64,000 nt of DNA, taken from Vibrio splendidus. GTDB taxonomy: Bacteria; Pseudomonadota; Gammaproteobacteria; Enterobacterales; Vibrionaceae. The stretch is taken from contig NZ_AP025509.1 in NCBI RefSeq assembly GCF_024347615.1, forward strand, positions 1,426,001-1,490,000. Reading direction: 5' to 3'. Both the position numbers and the translations under genes were made by a program. Positions 45,566 through 58,352 of this stretch are shown piece after piece; position 1 is the first letter of the stretch; the number at the start of each line of letters is the position of its first letter. The notes below the pieces were generated by a model, which worked only from the letters and a program-made list of their open reading frames with translations, was not told the origin of the DNA and searched no databases.

Positions 45566-45597
45566 CTATTAACTATTAACTGCTAACTGCTAACTAT
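45566..45597. repeat. Heptamer tandem repeat CTATTAA / CTGCTAA
   Basis: Two copies of CTATTAA followed by two of CTGCTAA and a partial, between the DAL-like stop codon (45611) and its terminator. Same 7-bp unit type as 27274-27308. Confidence 0.75.
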
Positions 45598-45610
45598 GTA
45601 CTTTTCGCTA

Positions 45611-46810
45611 TTAGATTTTGTTGTCGATGATCTGTTGGTAGAGATCCGGGTCGGTTGCCCCTTCAGTACCAATCACTAGCACTCGACTGTCTTGAGTCAA
45701 ATTCAATTTTTCAGCGAAGTTCGGATCTTGCTTGGCGATGATCGCTGCGGCAAATCCAGGAACTGCAGATTCCCCGCCCTCTATCGCTACTTCCGTTTGT
45801 TCGCCACTTGCCAACATGCGCATCGCTTGCGGAATGGCTTCTTCGCTCAACGTCATAAAGTCATCAGCACCATTTTGTAGAATCGTCCACGCTAAGCTTG
45901 AAACTTCACCACATGCCAAACCGGCCATCAGCGTCTCTAAGTCGCCCGTAACCACGATAGGTTTTCCAGCTTGAGCACTCTTCTGTAAGCAGTTAGCCTG
46001 CTCAGGTTCTATGATTACAAAACGTGGACGATCGACGCCCCATAGATCCCAGAAGTAACCACAGACAGCAGATGCCAAACCACCCACTCCCCCTTGTACA
46101 AAGACATGGGTTGGAATCTCGCCATTCAATTGCTCTACAATTTCAGCCAACATCACGGTATAGCCTAGAGCAACGTCTTTAGGGATTTCCATGTAGCCTT
46201 CGTAAGAGGTGTCCGAAACAATCACGCGATTTTGCGCTTTAGCTTCTGAGTCGGCCAAACGAACGGATTCATCGTAGTTACCAGTAATGCGTACTACTTC
46301 TGCACCGAACGCTTCCATCGCTTGCTTGCGGCCTTCCGAGACGTCACGGTGAATGTAGATAACACAACCACAACCAAACATTTGTGCGCCCCATGCGACG
46401 GAGCGACCATGATTTCCGTCTGTCGCACAGCTGACAACGATTTCAGCAACTTCTGATTTCCACTCCCCGTTGAGCAGCTCACTGATGGTAGGGTTCTTCC
46501 CATAGCGATTGGCGATTTCAATCTGAAGCTGACGAGCAACGGCATAAGCGCCGCCCAGTGCTTTAAAACTCTTCAGGCCAAAACGTTGCGATTCATCTTT
46601 GTACCAAAACTTGTTTACGCCGATCTCAGCAGAGATTGCATTCAGCTCGTGTAGAGGAGTAACAGAGTAGCCTGGCCATTGAGAGATATCTTTAATCGCC
46701 TGTTGAGAGTTCGCGACACTTAAAATGTCACGCTGCCCACTCGAGTATTCCAATTCAGGGCGTGCTTGAGGGTTAGCGTAGTGGGTCAGAGTGCCTGCCA
46801 GTAACTGCAT
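45611..46810 (-). CDS. Diaminopropionate ammonia-lyase-like PLP enzyme, module B
   Basis: 399 residues, fold-type II PLP enzyme of the DAL family. PLP lysine K83 (SFKALGGAYA), and the full TDGNHG motif with D131, which corresponds to the catalytic D120 of E. coli DpaL and is missing in the module A enzyme. Other landmarks: QGGVGGLASAV, MAGLACGEVSS, and GTEGATD. It diverges clearly from DpaL in the N-terminal 45 residues and loop regions, so the substrate may be another diamino or hydroxy-amino acid (ectoine clusters use a related PLP protein, EutB). AAGGACG lies before the ATG. Single gene, convergent with lrp. Confidence 0.82.
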   Translation of the reverse strand: MQLLAGTLTHYANPQARPELEYSSGQRDILSVANSQQAIKDISQWPGYSVTPLHELNAISAEIGVNKFWYKDESQRFGLKSFKALGGAYAVARQLQIEIANRYGKNPTISELLNGEWKSEVAEIVVSCATDGNHGRSVAWGAQMFGCGCVIYIHRDVSEGRKQAMEAFGAEVVRITGNYDESVRLADSEAKAQNRVIVSDTSYEGYMEIPKDVALGYTVMLAEIVEQLNGEIPTHVFVQGGVGGLASAVCGYFWDLWGVDRPRFVIIEPEQANCLQKSAQAGKPIVVTGDLETLMAGLACGEVSSLAWTILQNGADDFMTLSEEAIPQAMRMLASGEQTEVAIEGGESAVPGFAAAIIAKQDPNFAEKLNLTQDSRVLVIGTEGATDPDLYQQIIDNKI

Positions 46811-47118
46811 AAATGATCGTCCTTATTAGTCATTCACATGCTCCTTACATCGTTAGATTATAGAAACCTAACGGCCCGTAAGGCTGCGGATAATAAATTC
46901 TATCGATAAAAAAGTGCCGTGATTACACATTCTTATCACACGATCTGCGGGAATTAATTGTTACATGAGTGTTAAATGAAGAATTTATTCACCAACGAAC
47001 ATCGGTACTCGACGACTCAATATGCCAGTACACTAAACAACAGATGCTCAAAGGGTTGGTGACAACAACGTCATCACCAACCCTTTCAAGTCGTTTCTAA
47101 TTTTAATCCGAGCTTAAG
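46811..47118. other. Intergenic region with terminator
   Basis: 308 bp. It contains the promoter of the DAL-like gene and, at 47050-47086, a strong hairpin (AAAGGGTTGGTGA / TCACCAACCCTTT) that ends the lipoprotein gene stopping at 47119. Nothing else recognised. Confidence 0.5.
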
Positions 47119-48231
47119 CTACTCAATGCGAGTGATGAAGCCGTATTTATCTGAGTCGGTCTTAGTCACCCAGTGTTCACCATCAGATGGCGCAGAGTCT
47201 AAAGTGAAGATGTAAAAATCAATCCCTGTATCTCCCATCACCTTCTTAAAATACGTCGCTTGCTTACGGTGGCTCTCCTCAGTATACGGGAAATCTTTTG
47301 CGGTCTTATCGCCCGTCCCCCAACTGTGCACGCCGATTTGTTTGTTTAATTCAATGGCCTGCTTGGTGTTAGAGCGCTGTAAGATACGTGGATTACCAGC
47401 AGCAAATAGATCCGTACCACCCGAGAAAACCGAGCCCGTTGGAGTCACGATTGTCGTCATCTTGTTGTTCTTAATCATGCGCCCGGTGTACATGTTGATT
47501 TCATCATCAGCACTGCCACCGATATGGTTAGTGAACTTCAACGTCATCTCACTGCCTCGGTATAACTTCACGATATCAAAAAGCTGAGAATAGGTTGATG
47601 CGCCTAGAGTGGAAGTAATGCGCTCAACAGCGCCAGTCTCGTTGAGCACATCGCGGTAAAAAACGTTGAAGGCAAACGATGTGGTGATGGTGACTTTATT
47701 ACCATTTTTGGATTTACTCAGAATCGTCGAACCTAGGCTCGTCACGTATTGCGACAACTCATTTTGGTATTCAAGCTTAACAGCAAGCTTTCTACCATTC
47801 GTTGTCGCTTGGATTAACGTCGTATCATTGCCAATTGAACGTTGAGCCGTACCACAATCAAACGAATCATAGTAATTGCCTTCGCTGTAAATACCGCAGT
47901 CATCGACGCCTGCATCAGGAAGATACAGATCAACACTCTGACCTAAGCGACTTGCTAGCCTAACCACCTTTTGCTCATCACTGAGCTCTTCAGCAAACAG
48001 AATTGTTTCATATTGCACACCATCGTAATCAAGCTTCATTGACTCTTGAAGCTCTTCTCGCTCTTGATACAACTTGCCTAATTTCACTGATGAGAATACA
48101 TAATCCGCCTTAGGTTTCACTTGCGCTTTAGTGGCAGCGTTACCTGCCGATTTACCCGAGTTGGAGCTTGAGTTACAGCCAGCTAAAAGAATCAAAGGTA
48201 ATGCCAATAACGTTTTTCTATAGCTATTCAT
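47119..48231 (-). CDS. Secreted lipoprotein, unknown
   Basis: 370 residues from ATG 48231, which gives a proper lipoprotein signal (MNSYRKTLLALPLILLAGCN, lipobox LAGC with Cys 19); a longer version to 48288 would bury it. The mature chain starts with a Ser/Asn/Gly-rich linker. Two Cys residues (near VDDCGIYSEG and DSFDCGTAQ) about 14 apart may pair. The C-terminal part has GSVFSGGTDLF, SWGTGDKTAKDFPYTEESHR and ends HWVTKTDSDKYGFITRIE. No recognised domain. It is an isolated unit divergent from the two-component system. Confidence 0.6.
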   Translation of the reverse strand: MNSYRKTLLALPLILLAGCNSSSNSGKSAGNAATKAQVKPKADYVFSSVKLGKLYQEREELQESMKLDYDGVQYETILFAEELSDEQKVVRLASRLGQSVDLYLPDAGVDDCGIYSEGNYYDSFDCGTAQRSIGNDTTLIQATTNGRKLAVKLEYQNELSQYVTSLGSTILSKSKNGNKVTITTSFAFNVFYRDVLNETGAVERITSTLGASTYSQLFDIVKLYRGSEMTLKFTNHIGGSADDEINMYTGRMIKNNKMTTIVTPTGSVFSGGTDLFAAGNPRILQRSNTKQAIELNKQIGVHSWGTGDKTAKDFPYTEESHRKQATYFKKVMGDTGIDFYIFTLDSAPSDGEHWVTKTDSDKYGFITRIE

Positions 48232-48510
48232 ATGGTAATTCCCAAAAATGTTTGATGGGAAAATTCTATTATTTAAAGAAGAAAACATCTGTCGTGCGAA
48301 TGTATGAGAATGTATGTCTTTTTGAACATTGTTTTTTATTTTCGCACAAATTCAAAATCATCATTGAACTGGCGTGGAAAGTGTTTAATCATTCATGTCA
48401 GGTATTTTACGTAAAGCATGCAATTTAGAGATGCCACAATAGCTAACCACTAGGTAAGGCTCCCTCACGTAATCTCAATAAATGAAACGCACGACAAGGC
48501 TGATAATGGA

Positions 48511-49215
48511 ATGACAAAACCTAAAATGATCATCGTGGAAGACGATTTGAAACTTCAGAAAATGCTGCAAGACTACTTTGTCGCGCAAGATTTTGATGTC
48601 ACCGTATTGGACGATGGCAGCGATGCCGCACAGACCATCCTCGCGGAGCAACCTGACATCGTGCTATTGGATTTGATGCTTCCTGTAACTGATGGGCTTA
48701 CAATCTGCCGACAGACGCGTACGCACTATAAAGGTAAAATCTTGATGCTCACCGCTAGCGATGACGACTTTGATCACGTCGCTGGTTTAGAGACAGGGGC
48801 TGATGACTATGTCACCAAGCCAATCAAACCAAGAGTTCTGCTGGCCAGAGTTCGTTCGCTATTACGCCGCCAAGACGCCAACACAGCTTCAGTCGATGAC
48901 TCAGAAAACCTTCAGTTCGATCAACTCGTTCTGAAAAACACCTATAAGAAGTGTGAACTTTCAGGTGCAGTTTTGTCACTCACCGACAGTGAATTTGACC
49001 TACTTTGGTTGTTAGCGAGCAACCCTGATACGCCGTTATCACGTGACTATTTGACGCAAACATTACGTGGCATTGAGTACGACGGGATCGATCGGACGAT
49101 AGACAACAAAGTCGTGCGTCTAAGAAAAATACTGGGCGACGACCACACACCAGCAGAAAAAATTCAGACCATTCGCGGTAAAGGCTATTTATTTGTTTCA
49201 ACCGCCTGGCACTAA
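48511..49215 (+). CDS. OmpR/PhoB-family response regulator
   Basis: 234 residues. The receiver domain has acidic pair E10-D11-D12, phospho-acceptor D54 (IVLLDLMLP), and K in TKPIKP near 106. A C-terminal winged helix follows (about 135-230; LSLTDSEFDLLWLLASNPD, ending QTIRGKGYLFV). It resembles RstA. Followed after 36 nt by its sensor kinase. Confidence 0.9.
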   Translation: MTKPKMIIVEDDLKLQKMLQDYFVAQDFDVTVLDDGSDAAQTILAEQPDIVLLDLMLPVTDGLTICRQTRTHYKGKILMLTASDDDFDHVAGLETGADDYVTKPIKPRVLLARVRSLLRRQDANTASVDDSENLQFDQLVLKNTYKKCELSGAVLSLTDSEFDLLWLLASNPDTPLSRDYLTQTLRGIEYDGIDRTIDNKVVRLRKILGDDHTPAEKIQTIRGKGYLFVSTAWH

Positions 49216-49251
49216 CCTCGCTCAATACGAGCGTAATGAAAGAGATCAATT

Positions 49252-50571
49252 ATGCGACGTATCTATTTGGAGTCCTTGTTAGGGCTATTAGTTTGCTTTA
49301 TGACCGGCCTTGTCGCCTACGAGATCTGTGTCTATCAGCTCAACACCGACTACGAATATGTACTGCAAGATTACGAAGCGACGGCCCACCAGCAACTGAT
49401 AGAAAACATCGCTAAGAATCAAGGTCTTGAAGCCGCTCATCAAGCGATAAACCAGTTTGTAGAAACCACACGAAATAAACTGGTCACATTCAGCCCAGAC
49501 GATGAAATACCAGACCCAGTTTCAGAATTTTTCAGTACCAACCCAAATACCTTTATCTTTCACGATGATGAACGTGACCTATGGTTTCGATTAGCCAGCA
49601 GTGACGATACCTATCACTACCTACCCAACAGTGAAGCGTTCGTTAGGCAAAAGATAGAGCTAGAGGATGACCTCATTTGGTTGTTCTTTTTAGCAAGCTT
49701 TATCTTGTACGGCTTATGCCACCTGTTAATTATCTTCCGCCGAGTTAAAAAACTTGAATCTGCCACTCTGCGTTTTGCTGAAGGGGATCTCTCCTCGCGA
49801 GCCGAGACTTCAAGCGGCATTGCGATTGGTTCACTCAACAAATCCTTCAACCTAATGGCCGACCGAATTCACCGCTTAATCGAAAGTAATCGTTCACTCA
49901 CTAATGCCGTCGCCCATGAACTGCGCACGCCAATATTCCGTATTCAATGGCAAGCTGAAATGCTCAAAGACACCCAGCTAAACGAAGATCAAGAGAGAAC
50001 GATTGAGAGTATTGTCGAAGACACAGAAGAAATGGAAAAAATGGTTGATGAGCTATTGTATTACGCCAAACTCGATAGCACTGACCTAGAAAACTTACAA
50101 AAACCATTAGAGATTCGAGATTTTCTCGACCACGCAATGGCGCGTTGGAACAAAGACACTCAGCTCAACATCGACCTATCGCTACCAGAGCAACCTAGCT
50201 CAATAATGGCGGATGAAACGCTACTTAACCGAGCACTAGATAACCTAGTGCGTAACGCAATGAAATTCGCACGCTCACAAGTGTCGATTGCAGCGACCGT
50301 GCATCAAGATCAGCTACAAATCGCGGTACACGATGATGGTGATGGTGTGGCAAAGGAGCATCAAGCTCGCCTGTTTGAACCGTTTTACGTTGGCGACAAA
50401 GCGCGTAACAAAGCCAAAAGCGGCCATGGTTTAGGGCTTTCTATCGTCGAGAAGATCTGTGCTCAACACAACGCAACCGTGGAGGTAGGTCAGAGCCAAG
50501 CCTTAAAGGGTGCGGTATTCACCATTACCATTCAGCTGTGTAATGATTCAACTGACAAACCCATACAGTAA
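49252..50571 (+). CDS. Sensor histidine kinase
   Basis: 439 residues. First membrane helix about 7-27; periplasmic sensor about 28-142 without obvious motif, acidic; second helix about 143-162; HAMP about 163-212; phospho-His H222 in AVAHELRTP; N box NLVRNAMKFA near 325; G1 DDGDGV and G2 GHGLGLSIVEKI near 385. RstB-like organisation. Signal unknown; it pairs with the preceding regulator and may control the secreted products nearby. Confidence 0.9.
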   Translation: MRRIYLESLLGLLVCFMTGLVAYEICVYQLNTDYEYVLQDYEATAHQQLIENIAKNQGLEAAHQAINQFVETTRNKLVTFSPDDEIPDPVSEFFSTNPNTFIFHDDERDLWFRLASSDDTYHYLPNSEAFVRQKIELEDDLIWLFFLASFILYGLCHLLIIFRRVKKLESATLRFAEGDLSSRAETSSGIAIGSLNKSFNLMADRIHRLIESNRSLTNAVAHELRTPIFRIQWQAEMLKDTQLNEDQERTIESIVEDTEEMEKMVDELLYYAKLDSTDLENLQKPLEIRDFLDHAMARWNKDTQLNIDLSLPEQPSSIMADETLLNRALDNLVRNAMKFARSQVSIAATVHQDQLQIAVHDDGDGVAKEHQARLFEPFYVGDKARNKAKSGHGLGLSIVEKICAQHNATVEVGQSQALKGAVFTITIQLCNDSTDKPIQ

Positions 50572-50706
50572 CTACAAAACACCTCTGGAATAATGTTCAA
50601 CATCGGTCGGGAGATGCTGTCTCCCATGAACTTATTGAATCTAGATAATCACGACACTGCCTTTATGGCTTGCCATCTCGATTCCAATCATTCTTAAGGT
50701 ATTTTT

Positions 50707-50982
50707 ATGAAAAAGTTATTAGTTGTTTTAGGCATTGTTTCTCTAGCCGGTTGTTCAGGTATTAACCACAATGAAGAAGTTTACACAGCGCACGCTGAGA
50801 GCTTCAACATTGTAGGCTTCCAAGTTCCGGGCAACACTCAAGATCGTGCAATGGAATTGGTTCCTGAAGGCGCAACCGTCGATACCGTTACATCAACAAA
50901 TTCTGATACGACCTCTGTTTTGGGTGTTATCAACCGTATTATTGGTATTGAATATGTTCAAGTTGGCGGTAAAAAGCAGTAA
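50707..50982 (+). CDS. Small lipoprotein, unknown
   Basis: 91 residues. Lipobox LAGC with Cys 16 after MKKLLVVLGIVSL. The mature chain contains FNIVGFQVPGNTQDRAMELVPEGATVDTV with a Thr/Ser-rich turn, then GVINRIIGIEYVQVGGK. The latter half resembles short TRL-like lipoproteins, but I am not certain. AAGG precedes the start. It is 135 bp downstream of the kinase gene and followed by a strong terminator. Confidence 0.65.
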   Translation: MKKLLVVLGIVSLAGCSGINHNEEVYTAHAESFNIVGFQVPGNTQDRAMELVPEGATVDTVTSTNSDTTSVLGVINRIIGIEYVQVGGKKQ

Positions 50983-53931
<2,949 letters not shown>

Positions 53932-53945
53932 TCGAAAGTAGATTC

Positions 53946-53969
53946 AGGGCTCCTTATGGGAGCCCTTTT
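53946..53969 (+). terminator. Terminator after the vibriolysin gene
   Basis: AGGGCTCC / GGGAGCCCT with loop TTAT and T4. Confidence 0.85.
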
Positions 53970-54083
53970 CGCGATTGAGCTACTTGGCTAATGAGCTAAT
54001 GAAACGCCTACATGAAAAAACCACGTATTACACAAAAATCACCCCCATCAACATAACAAGACTCACCATAAAAAGGACGACAA

Positions 54084-55640
54084 ATGGCTATTCAAAAAAG
54101 CATGCTAGCTTTGGCTGTACTCGGAGGTTCTTTAGCCTTAATCAACAGTACTTCGGCTTACGCATCACTAGGCATCACACCACCAGCGAACGAAGAAGTT
54201 TGGATCACCACCGATGCTGACGCACAGCATATAATGACTCAGCATGGCGCAACGGTTTATCCAAGCGTGACTGGAAACAAGCATTCCATCGTCGCGAAAA
54301 TCAACCAGAAAGAGCTGGCGAAACTCTCTAGCCACATGCACGAAGAAACCCACCGTTGTGGCGGCTACATGGTGCACGAAGACAAAGTAAGCGCACTCAA
54401 AGCCGCAGCGATGCCACTGACAATGAGCACCTTCGAAAAGCCGGTGATCAGCCATCAAGACACAGTGAACGACCTACTCGCTCAGGTCGAGCCGAACAAC
54501 ATGGTCACGACCATCGAAAATCTAACCAACTTCACCAACCGTTTTTATACTACTTCTACTGGTGTCGCTGCTTCAGATTGGCTTTTAGAACGTTGGGAGA
54601 CGGAAATTAAAGATGTGCCTTATGCGTCTGCACGCCAGATCACGCATGCCGAATATCCGCAAAAATCCGTTGAAGTGACACTGCTTGGCGCTAAATATCC
54701 TGAAGAGATCGTCGTTGTTGGTGGACACCTTGATTCGACCGTTGGATCTTGGACAAGCGAAGGCACCATCTCACCGGGAGCCGATGATGATGCGTCTGGT
54801 ATTGCGACCGTAACTGAGTCGCTTCGCCTGATGATCGCCAGTGGCATTCAGCCAGACAAGACCATCAAGTTTTATGGTTATGCGGCAGAAGAAGTGGGCC
54901 TACGTGGTTCTCAAGATGTCGCTAACGCTTTAAGAGATGAGCAAGCCAACGTTGTGTCGGTATTGCAATTAGACATGACCAACTACAACGGTTCGGCGCA
55001 CGATATCACCTTCATCACAGACTATACCGACAGTAACCTCACCGCCTACTTAAGCGAGCTGATCGACACTTACGCTAGTGAGATCAGTTACGGCTTTGAT
55101 GATTGTGGTTATGCCTGTTCTGATCACGCCTCTTGGCACAATGTTGGCTACCCAGCAGCCATGCCATTCGAGAGCATGTTCAATGATTACAACCCAAGTA
55201 TTCATACAGAACACGACACGCTTGAGAATTCCGATCCAACGGCGACACACGCGACCAAGTTCGCCAAACTGGCGATTGCTTACCTTGTCGAAACCAGCCT
55301 TGACTCACCGGTTGCAGGCCCTAAAGAGCTGCAAAATGACGTGCCTGTTGAAGGACTTACTGCAGGATATGGTGAAGAGCAGTTCTTCACATTTACAACG
55401 GAAAGTGCAGGTCAGTTAACGGTAACATTAACAGGCCCTCGTAGTGGCGATGCCGATCTTTACGTGAAACACAACGGCACCGTATCGAAAGCGAGCTACG
55501 ATTGCCGTCCATATCAGAACAGCAGCAACGAACAGTGTGTATTAGACATGCCTGCGGGGGAATTCAACATCATGGTGCGCGGCTACCGTAACTTTAACGA
55601 TGTCACCATCGTCGCTAACTTTGTGCCGGGTTTGCAGTAA
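54084..55640 (+). CDS. lap: Secreted M28 aminopeptidase (Vibrio leucine aminopeptidase)
   Basis: 518 residues, signal peptide 1-27. Propeptide to about 118, then the M28E catalytic domain. The spacing of ligands matches the V. proteolyticus enzyme exactly: H215, D235, E269 (general base), E270, D297, H374, and the disulfide pair C341-C345. The C-terminal PPC domain (about 425-515, GDADLYVKHNG and CRPYQNSSNEQCVLDM) is removed on maturation in related enzymes. It trims N-terminal hydrophobic residues from peptides, so it complements the vibriolysin encoded just upstream (152 bp). Confidence 0.94.
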   Translation: MAIQKSMLALAVLGGSLALINSTSAYASLGITPPANEEVWITTDADAQHIMTQHGATVYPSVTGNKHSIVAKINQKELAKLSSHMHEETHRCGGYMVHEDKVSALKAAAMPLTMSTFEKPVISHQDTVNDLLAQVEPNNMVTTIENLTNFTNRFYTTSTGVAASDWLLERWETEIKDVPYASARQITHAEYPQKSVEVTLLGAKYPEEIVVVGGHLDSTVGSWTSEGTISPGADDDASGIATVTESLRLMIASGIQPDKTIKFYGYAAEEVGLRGSQDVANALRDEQANVVSVLQLDMTNYNGSAHDITFITDYTDSNLTAYLSELIDTYASEISYGFDDCGYACSDHASWHNVGYPAAMPFESMFNDYNPSIHTEHDTLENSDPTATHATKFAKLAIAYLVETSLDSPVAGPKELQNDVPVEGLTAGYGEEQFFTFTTESAGQLTVTLTGPRSGDADLYVKHNGTVSKASYDCRPYQNSSNEQCVLDMPAGEFNIMVRGYRNFNDVTIVANFVPGLQ

Positions 55641-56391
55641 CTAATCACTAGCAACTGGCAACCCAACGAGCCTTGGTGGTAGGTTTCAATTGAGCATCCA
55701 CTAGGTTTACTCGGCCAACCAATTGGCTAACCACTTAGGCAAAAAACATAACGCAGCTTAACTGGCTGCGTTTTTTTCAGTGATAACGTAAGTGTATATG
55801 TAGATGAAAATAGTTACTTCACCAAAAGCTAATTAAGCATCCATGAATATAAATAAGAGATTATATTTTAATTAAGTAATTTGACCACCTTACCCCAATA
55901 CGCCCACCTTATATTCAATTCTATAAATAACCAACACGAATAATAAAGCGATCACTTAATTAGTTAATGCTTATTCTATTGCTCTCTAACCACGAGAATA
56001 TAATACCCACCACCTAAGTCTATAAACAATTTAAATATAATTACACAAACTTTCATTTAATGATTTATTTAAAGTAAGTCAACGCTATACACCTATTATA
56101 AATAAGGGTAAAACCAAGAAGTGAACTCAAGACAACAAATAAATAACCAATAAAAACAACAAGTAAGACCAGTTTAATTACGAGACACCGGTTCAATTAA
56201 CATAGGCACTACATACGCTAAATAAATAGGACCTCAATGCATTTAATAAATATTGCATATATTAACTAGATGTATATTATCTATAAATAATCCAAACTTA
56301 TATGTGCATTTTATAAGTGTTATATTATTCACATTCAGGAATAACCCTGAATTATAAAAATAATCAAACACTGCTTATATTGGAACTAGTT
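55641..56391. other. Intergenic region, 751 bp
   Basis: Holds a terminator at 55750-55777 and then about 600 bp of very AT-rich sequence. No convincing open frame, RNA gene or structured repeat was seen; it probably contains the chemoreceptor promoter. Confidence 0.45.
55750..55777 (+). terminator. Terminator after the aminopeptidase gene
   Basis: AACGCAGC / GCTGCGTT with a 7-nt loop and T7. Confidence 0.85.
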
Positions 56392-58284
56392 ATGAGTGCT
56401 AAACTAAAAATAATGCTTTCTATTATGGGGCTGACTGTCATTTTGATCATGACGACAAGTTTCTTAAGCTGGAAGAACTTCGAAACATCATCGACGATAA
56501 GTTACAAAAAACAGTTAGGGTACAAGTCTCAACTTATCGCAGACACTATTGGACAGAAAATCAATCGTTACTTTGATGTTCTAACTTTGGTAAGCAATGA
56601 ACTTTCGTTCACTGAGGATGGTCAAGTCGATACTTCGCGTGCAGTCAGAACACTCCAAAGCGCAATGCACTCAACAAATGTCATCAACGTCTACTTTTCA
56701 TTAGTAGACGGAACCTCTTACTCATCAAAAACCAATGGCATCATCGAAAACTTTAATGCCAAAACCAAACAACGTGAATGGTTTTTGAAAGGTATGAGCG
56801 GCCAAGACAAGATCATTACTCGCCCTTATCTAGCGACAACAGGTGATCAGGTGATGTCCCTCGCCATGCCGATCTACAAACAAGGCAAAATTGTGGGTGT
56901 TGTCGCGCTTAACATCTTGGTTGAAGATCTCAGCAAGTTCACAGAACACCTCACCACGAACAACAAAATCTTTGTCACTCGTGAAGATGGTTTTATCTTA
57001 GCGGCACAAAGCTCATCCGTGGTAGGCAAAAACATCTTCAACGAAATTCCATCTTTCAAAAATCGAGATACCTCTCGTGAAGAAAGCTTTGAATATGTTT
57101 ATCAAAACACTGAGTTCTTGGCATCAGCCGCTAACATCAAAGGCCTTGGTTGGAGTGTATGGGCGTGGGATAAAGAGACCAATGTTAATCAAGACTCACA
57201 AGATAACCTCACTGAAACGCTGATCACCTCTTTGACGCTATTGCTTATTTGCGCAGGCTGCGTTTACTACGTTGTCGAAGTATTGGTTTACCGCCCATTA
57301 GGGGGAGAGCCAAGCGAGATAGAAGCAACGGTTGCCAAGGTGGCTTCAGGTGATTTTACCGCGATTAACCAGCAACAAGGGAAAGCGATAGGTATCAATG
57401 CCGCAGTTAACGATATGGTCAATGAGCTGAGCACCACGATCGACATGATTCGTAGTTCATCAAACGACTTGTTTAAGTTTGCAGAAGGCATCACGACCGC
57501 CGCAGACAGTGTGAATTCGAGTTCCGCTTCCCAAATGGAGCAATTGGAACAAACCTCAACGGCAATGAATGAAATGTCGGTCGCCGTCGATGAAGTTGCA
57601 CAGAACGCTCACCGAGCTTCAGAAGCTGCGATGCAAGCTGCTCAAGAGGCACAATCGGGCAACCAAACCTTCGATACTGTGAATATCAGTATTGTGAGCC
57701 TCTCTCAAGGGATTCAAGAAGTTTCCGACGTCATCAACACCGTAGGTGAGAAAACCTCAAGTATTGGCACCGTATTGGACGTGATCAAAGACATTGCAGA
57801 CCAAACCAACCTGCTTGCCCTTAACGCTGCCATTGAAGCTGCACGAGCAGGTGAGCAAGGCCGAGGTTTCGCGGTTGTTGCTGACGAGGTTCGTAACCTA
57901 GCCAACCGCACTCAACAGAGCACCAATGAGATTCAAGAGGTGATTACTTCATTGCAGCATGAAGCCAATAGCTCTATCGATATGATGCAGATGAACCGAG
58001 AAGCATCAAATGTCACCATGGAGAATGCGAAACGAGCGCAGGCTTCACTCAATGAAATCTCGAGCTCTATCACCGTCATTGAAGACATGAATACACAGAT
58101 AGCCACAGCGACTGAAGAGCAAACCCTTGTCGCAGGCGAAATCAACCAGAGTATCGTTGACGTCAATGACAAAGCCCGTGAGACACACAGCTTGTCTGCA
58201 TCGAACCAAGAGAAAGCGTCGGAGCTTATTGCACTGTCTGAGAAGCTCACGCAAGCAGTCAGTACCTTTAAGCTAAACCATTAA
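56392..58284 (+). CDS. Methyl-accepting chemotaxis protein (dCache_1)
   Basis: 630 residues from ATG 56392; the open frame reaches 56317 but that part is not conserved in type and has no ribosome site. TM1 about 8-27; periplasmic dCache domain about 35-275 ([23 protein letters not shown] motif region, YLNxx-type [12 protein letters not shown] near 165); TM2 about 280-300; HAMP-like stretch about 300-355; signalling hairpin with [20 protein letters not shown] near 480-500. The dCache type often senses amino acids or peptides, which would suit the protease neighbours, but the ligand is unknown. Confidence 0.92.
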   Translation: MSAKLKIMLSIMGLTVILIMTTSFLSWKNFETSSTISYKKQLGYKSQLIADTIGQKINRYFDVLTLVSNELSFTEDGQVDTSRAVRTLQSAMHSTNVINVYFSLVDGTSYSSKTNGIIENFNAKTKQREWFLKGMSGQDKIITRPYLATTGDQVMSLAMPIYKQGKIVGVVALNILVEDLSKFTEHLTTNNKIFVTREDGFILAAQSSSVVGKNIFNEIPSFKNRDTSREESFEYVYQNTEFLASAANIKGLGWSVWAWDKETNVNQDSQDNLTETLITSLTLLLICAGCVYYVVEVLVYRPLGGEPSEIEATVAKVASGDFTAINQQQGKAIGINAAVNDMVNELSTTIDMIRSSSNDLFKFAEGITTAADSVNSSSASQMEQLEQTSTAMNEMSVAVDEVAQNAHRASEAAMQAAQEAQSGNQTFDTVNISIVSLSQGIQEVSDVINTVGEKTSSIGTVLDVIKDIADQTNLLALNAAIEAARAGEQGRGFAVVADEVRNLANRTQQSTNEIQEVITSLQHEANSSIDMMQMNREASNVTMENAKRAQASLNEISSSITVIEDMNTQIATATEEQTLVAGEINQSIVDVNDKARETHSLSASNQEKASELIALSEKLTQAVSTFKLNH

Positions 58285-58307
58285 TCTCAGCAAGATTCAA
58301 TAAAGAC

Positions 58308-58335
58308 TGATTAGGGGAAACGGCTCCCCTAATCA
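58308..58335 (+). terminator. Terminator-like hairpin after the chemoreceptor gene
   Basis: TGATTAGGGGA / TCCCCTAATCA, an 11-bp perfect stem with a 6-nt loop. The T-run is absent. Confidence 0.6.
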
Positions 58336-58352
58336 CAACACCATAGCTAAAC

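Noticed and set aside
48168..48428. 86-codon plus-strand frame upstream of the response regulator
   Set aside because: Overlaps the start of the lipoprotein gene on the other strand and lacks a ribosome site and conserved features.
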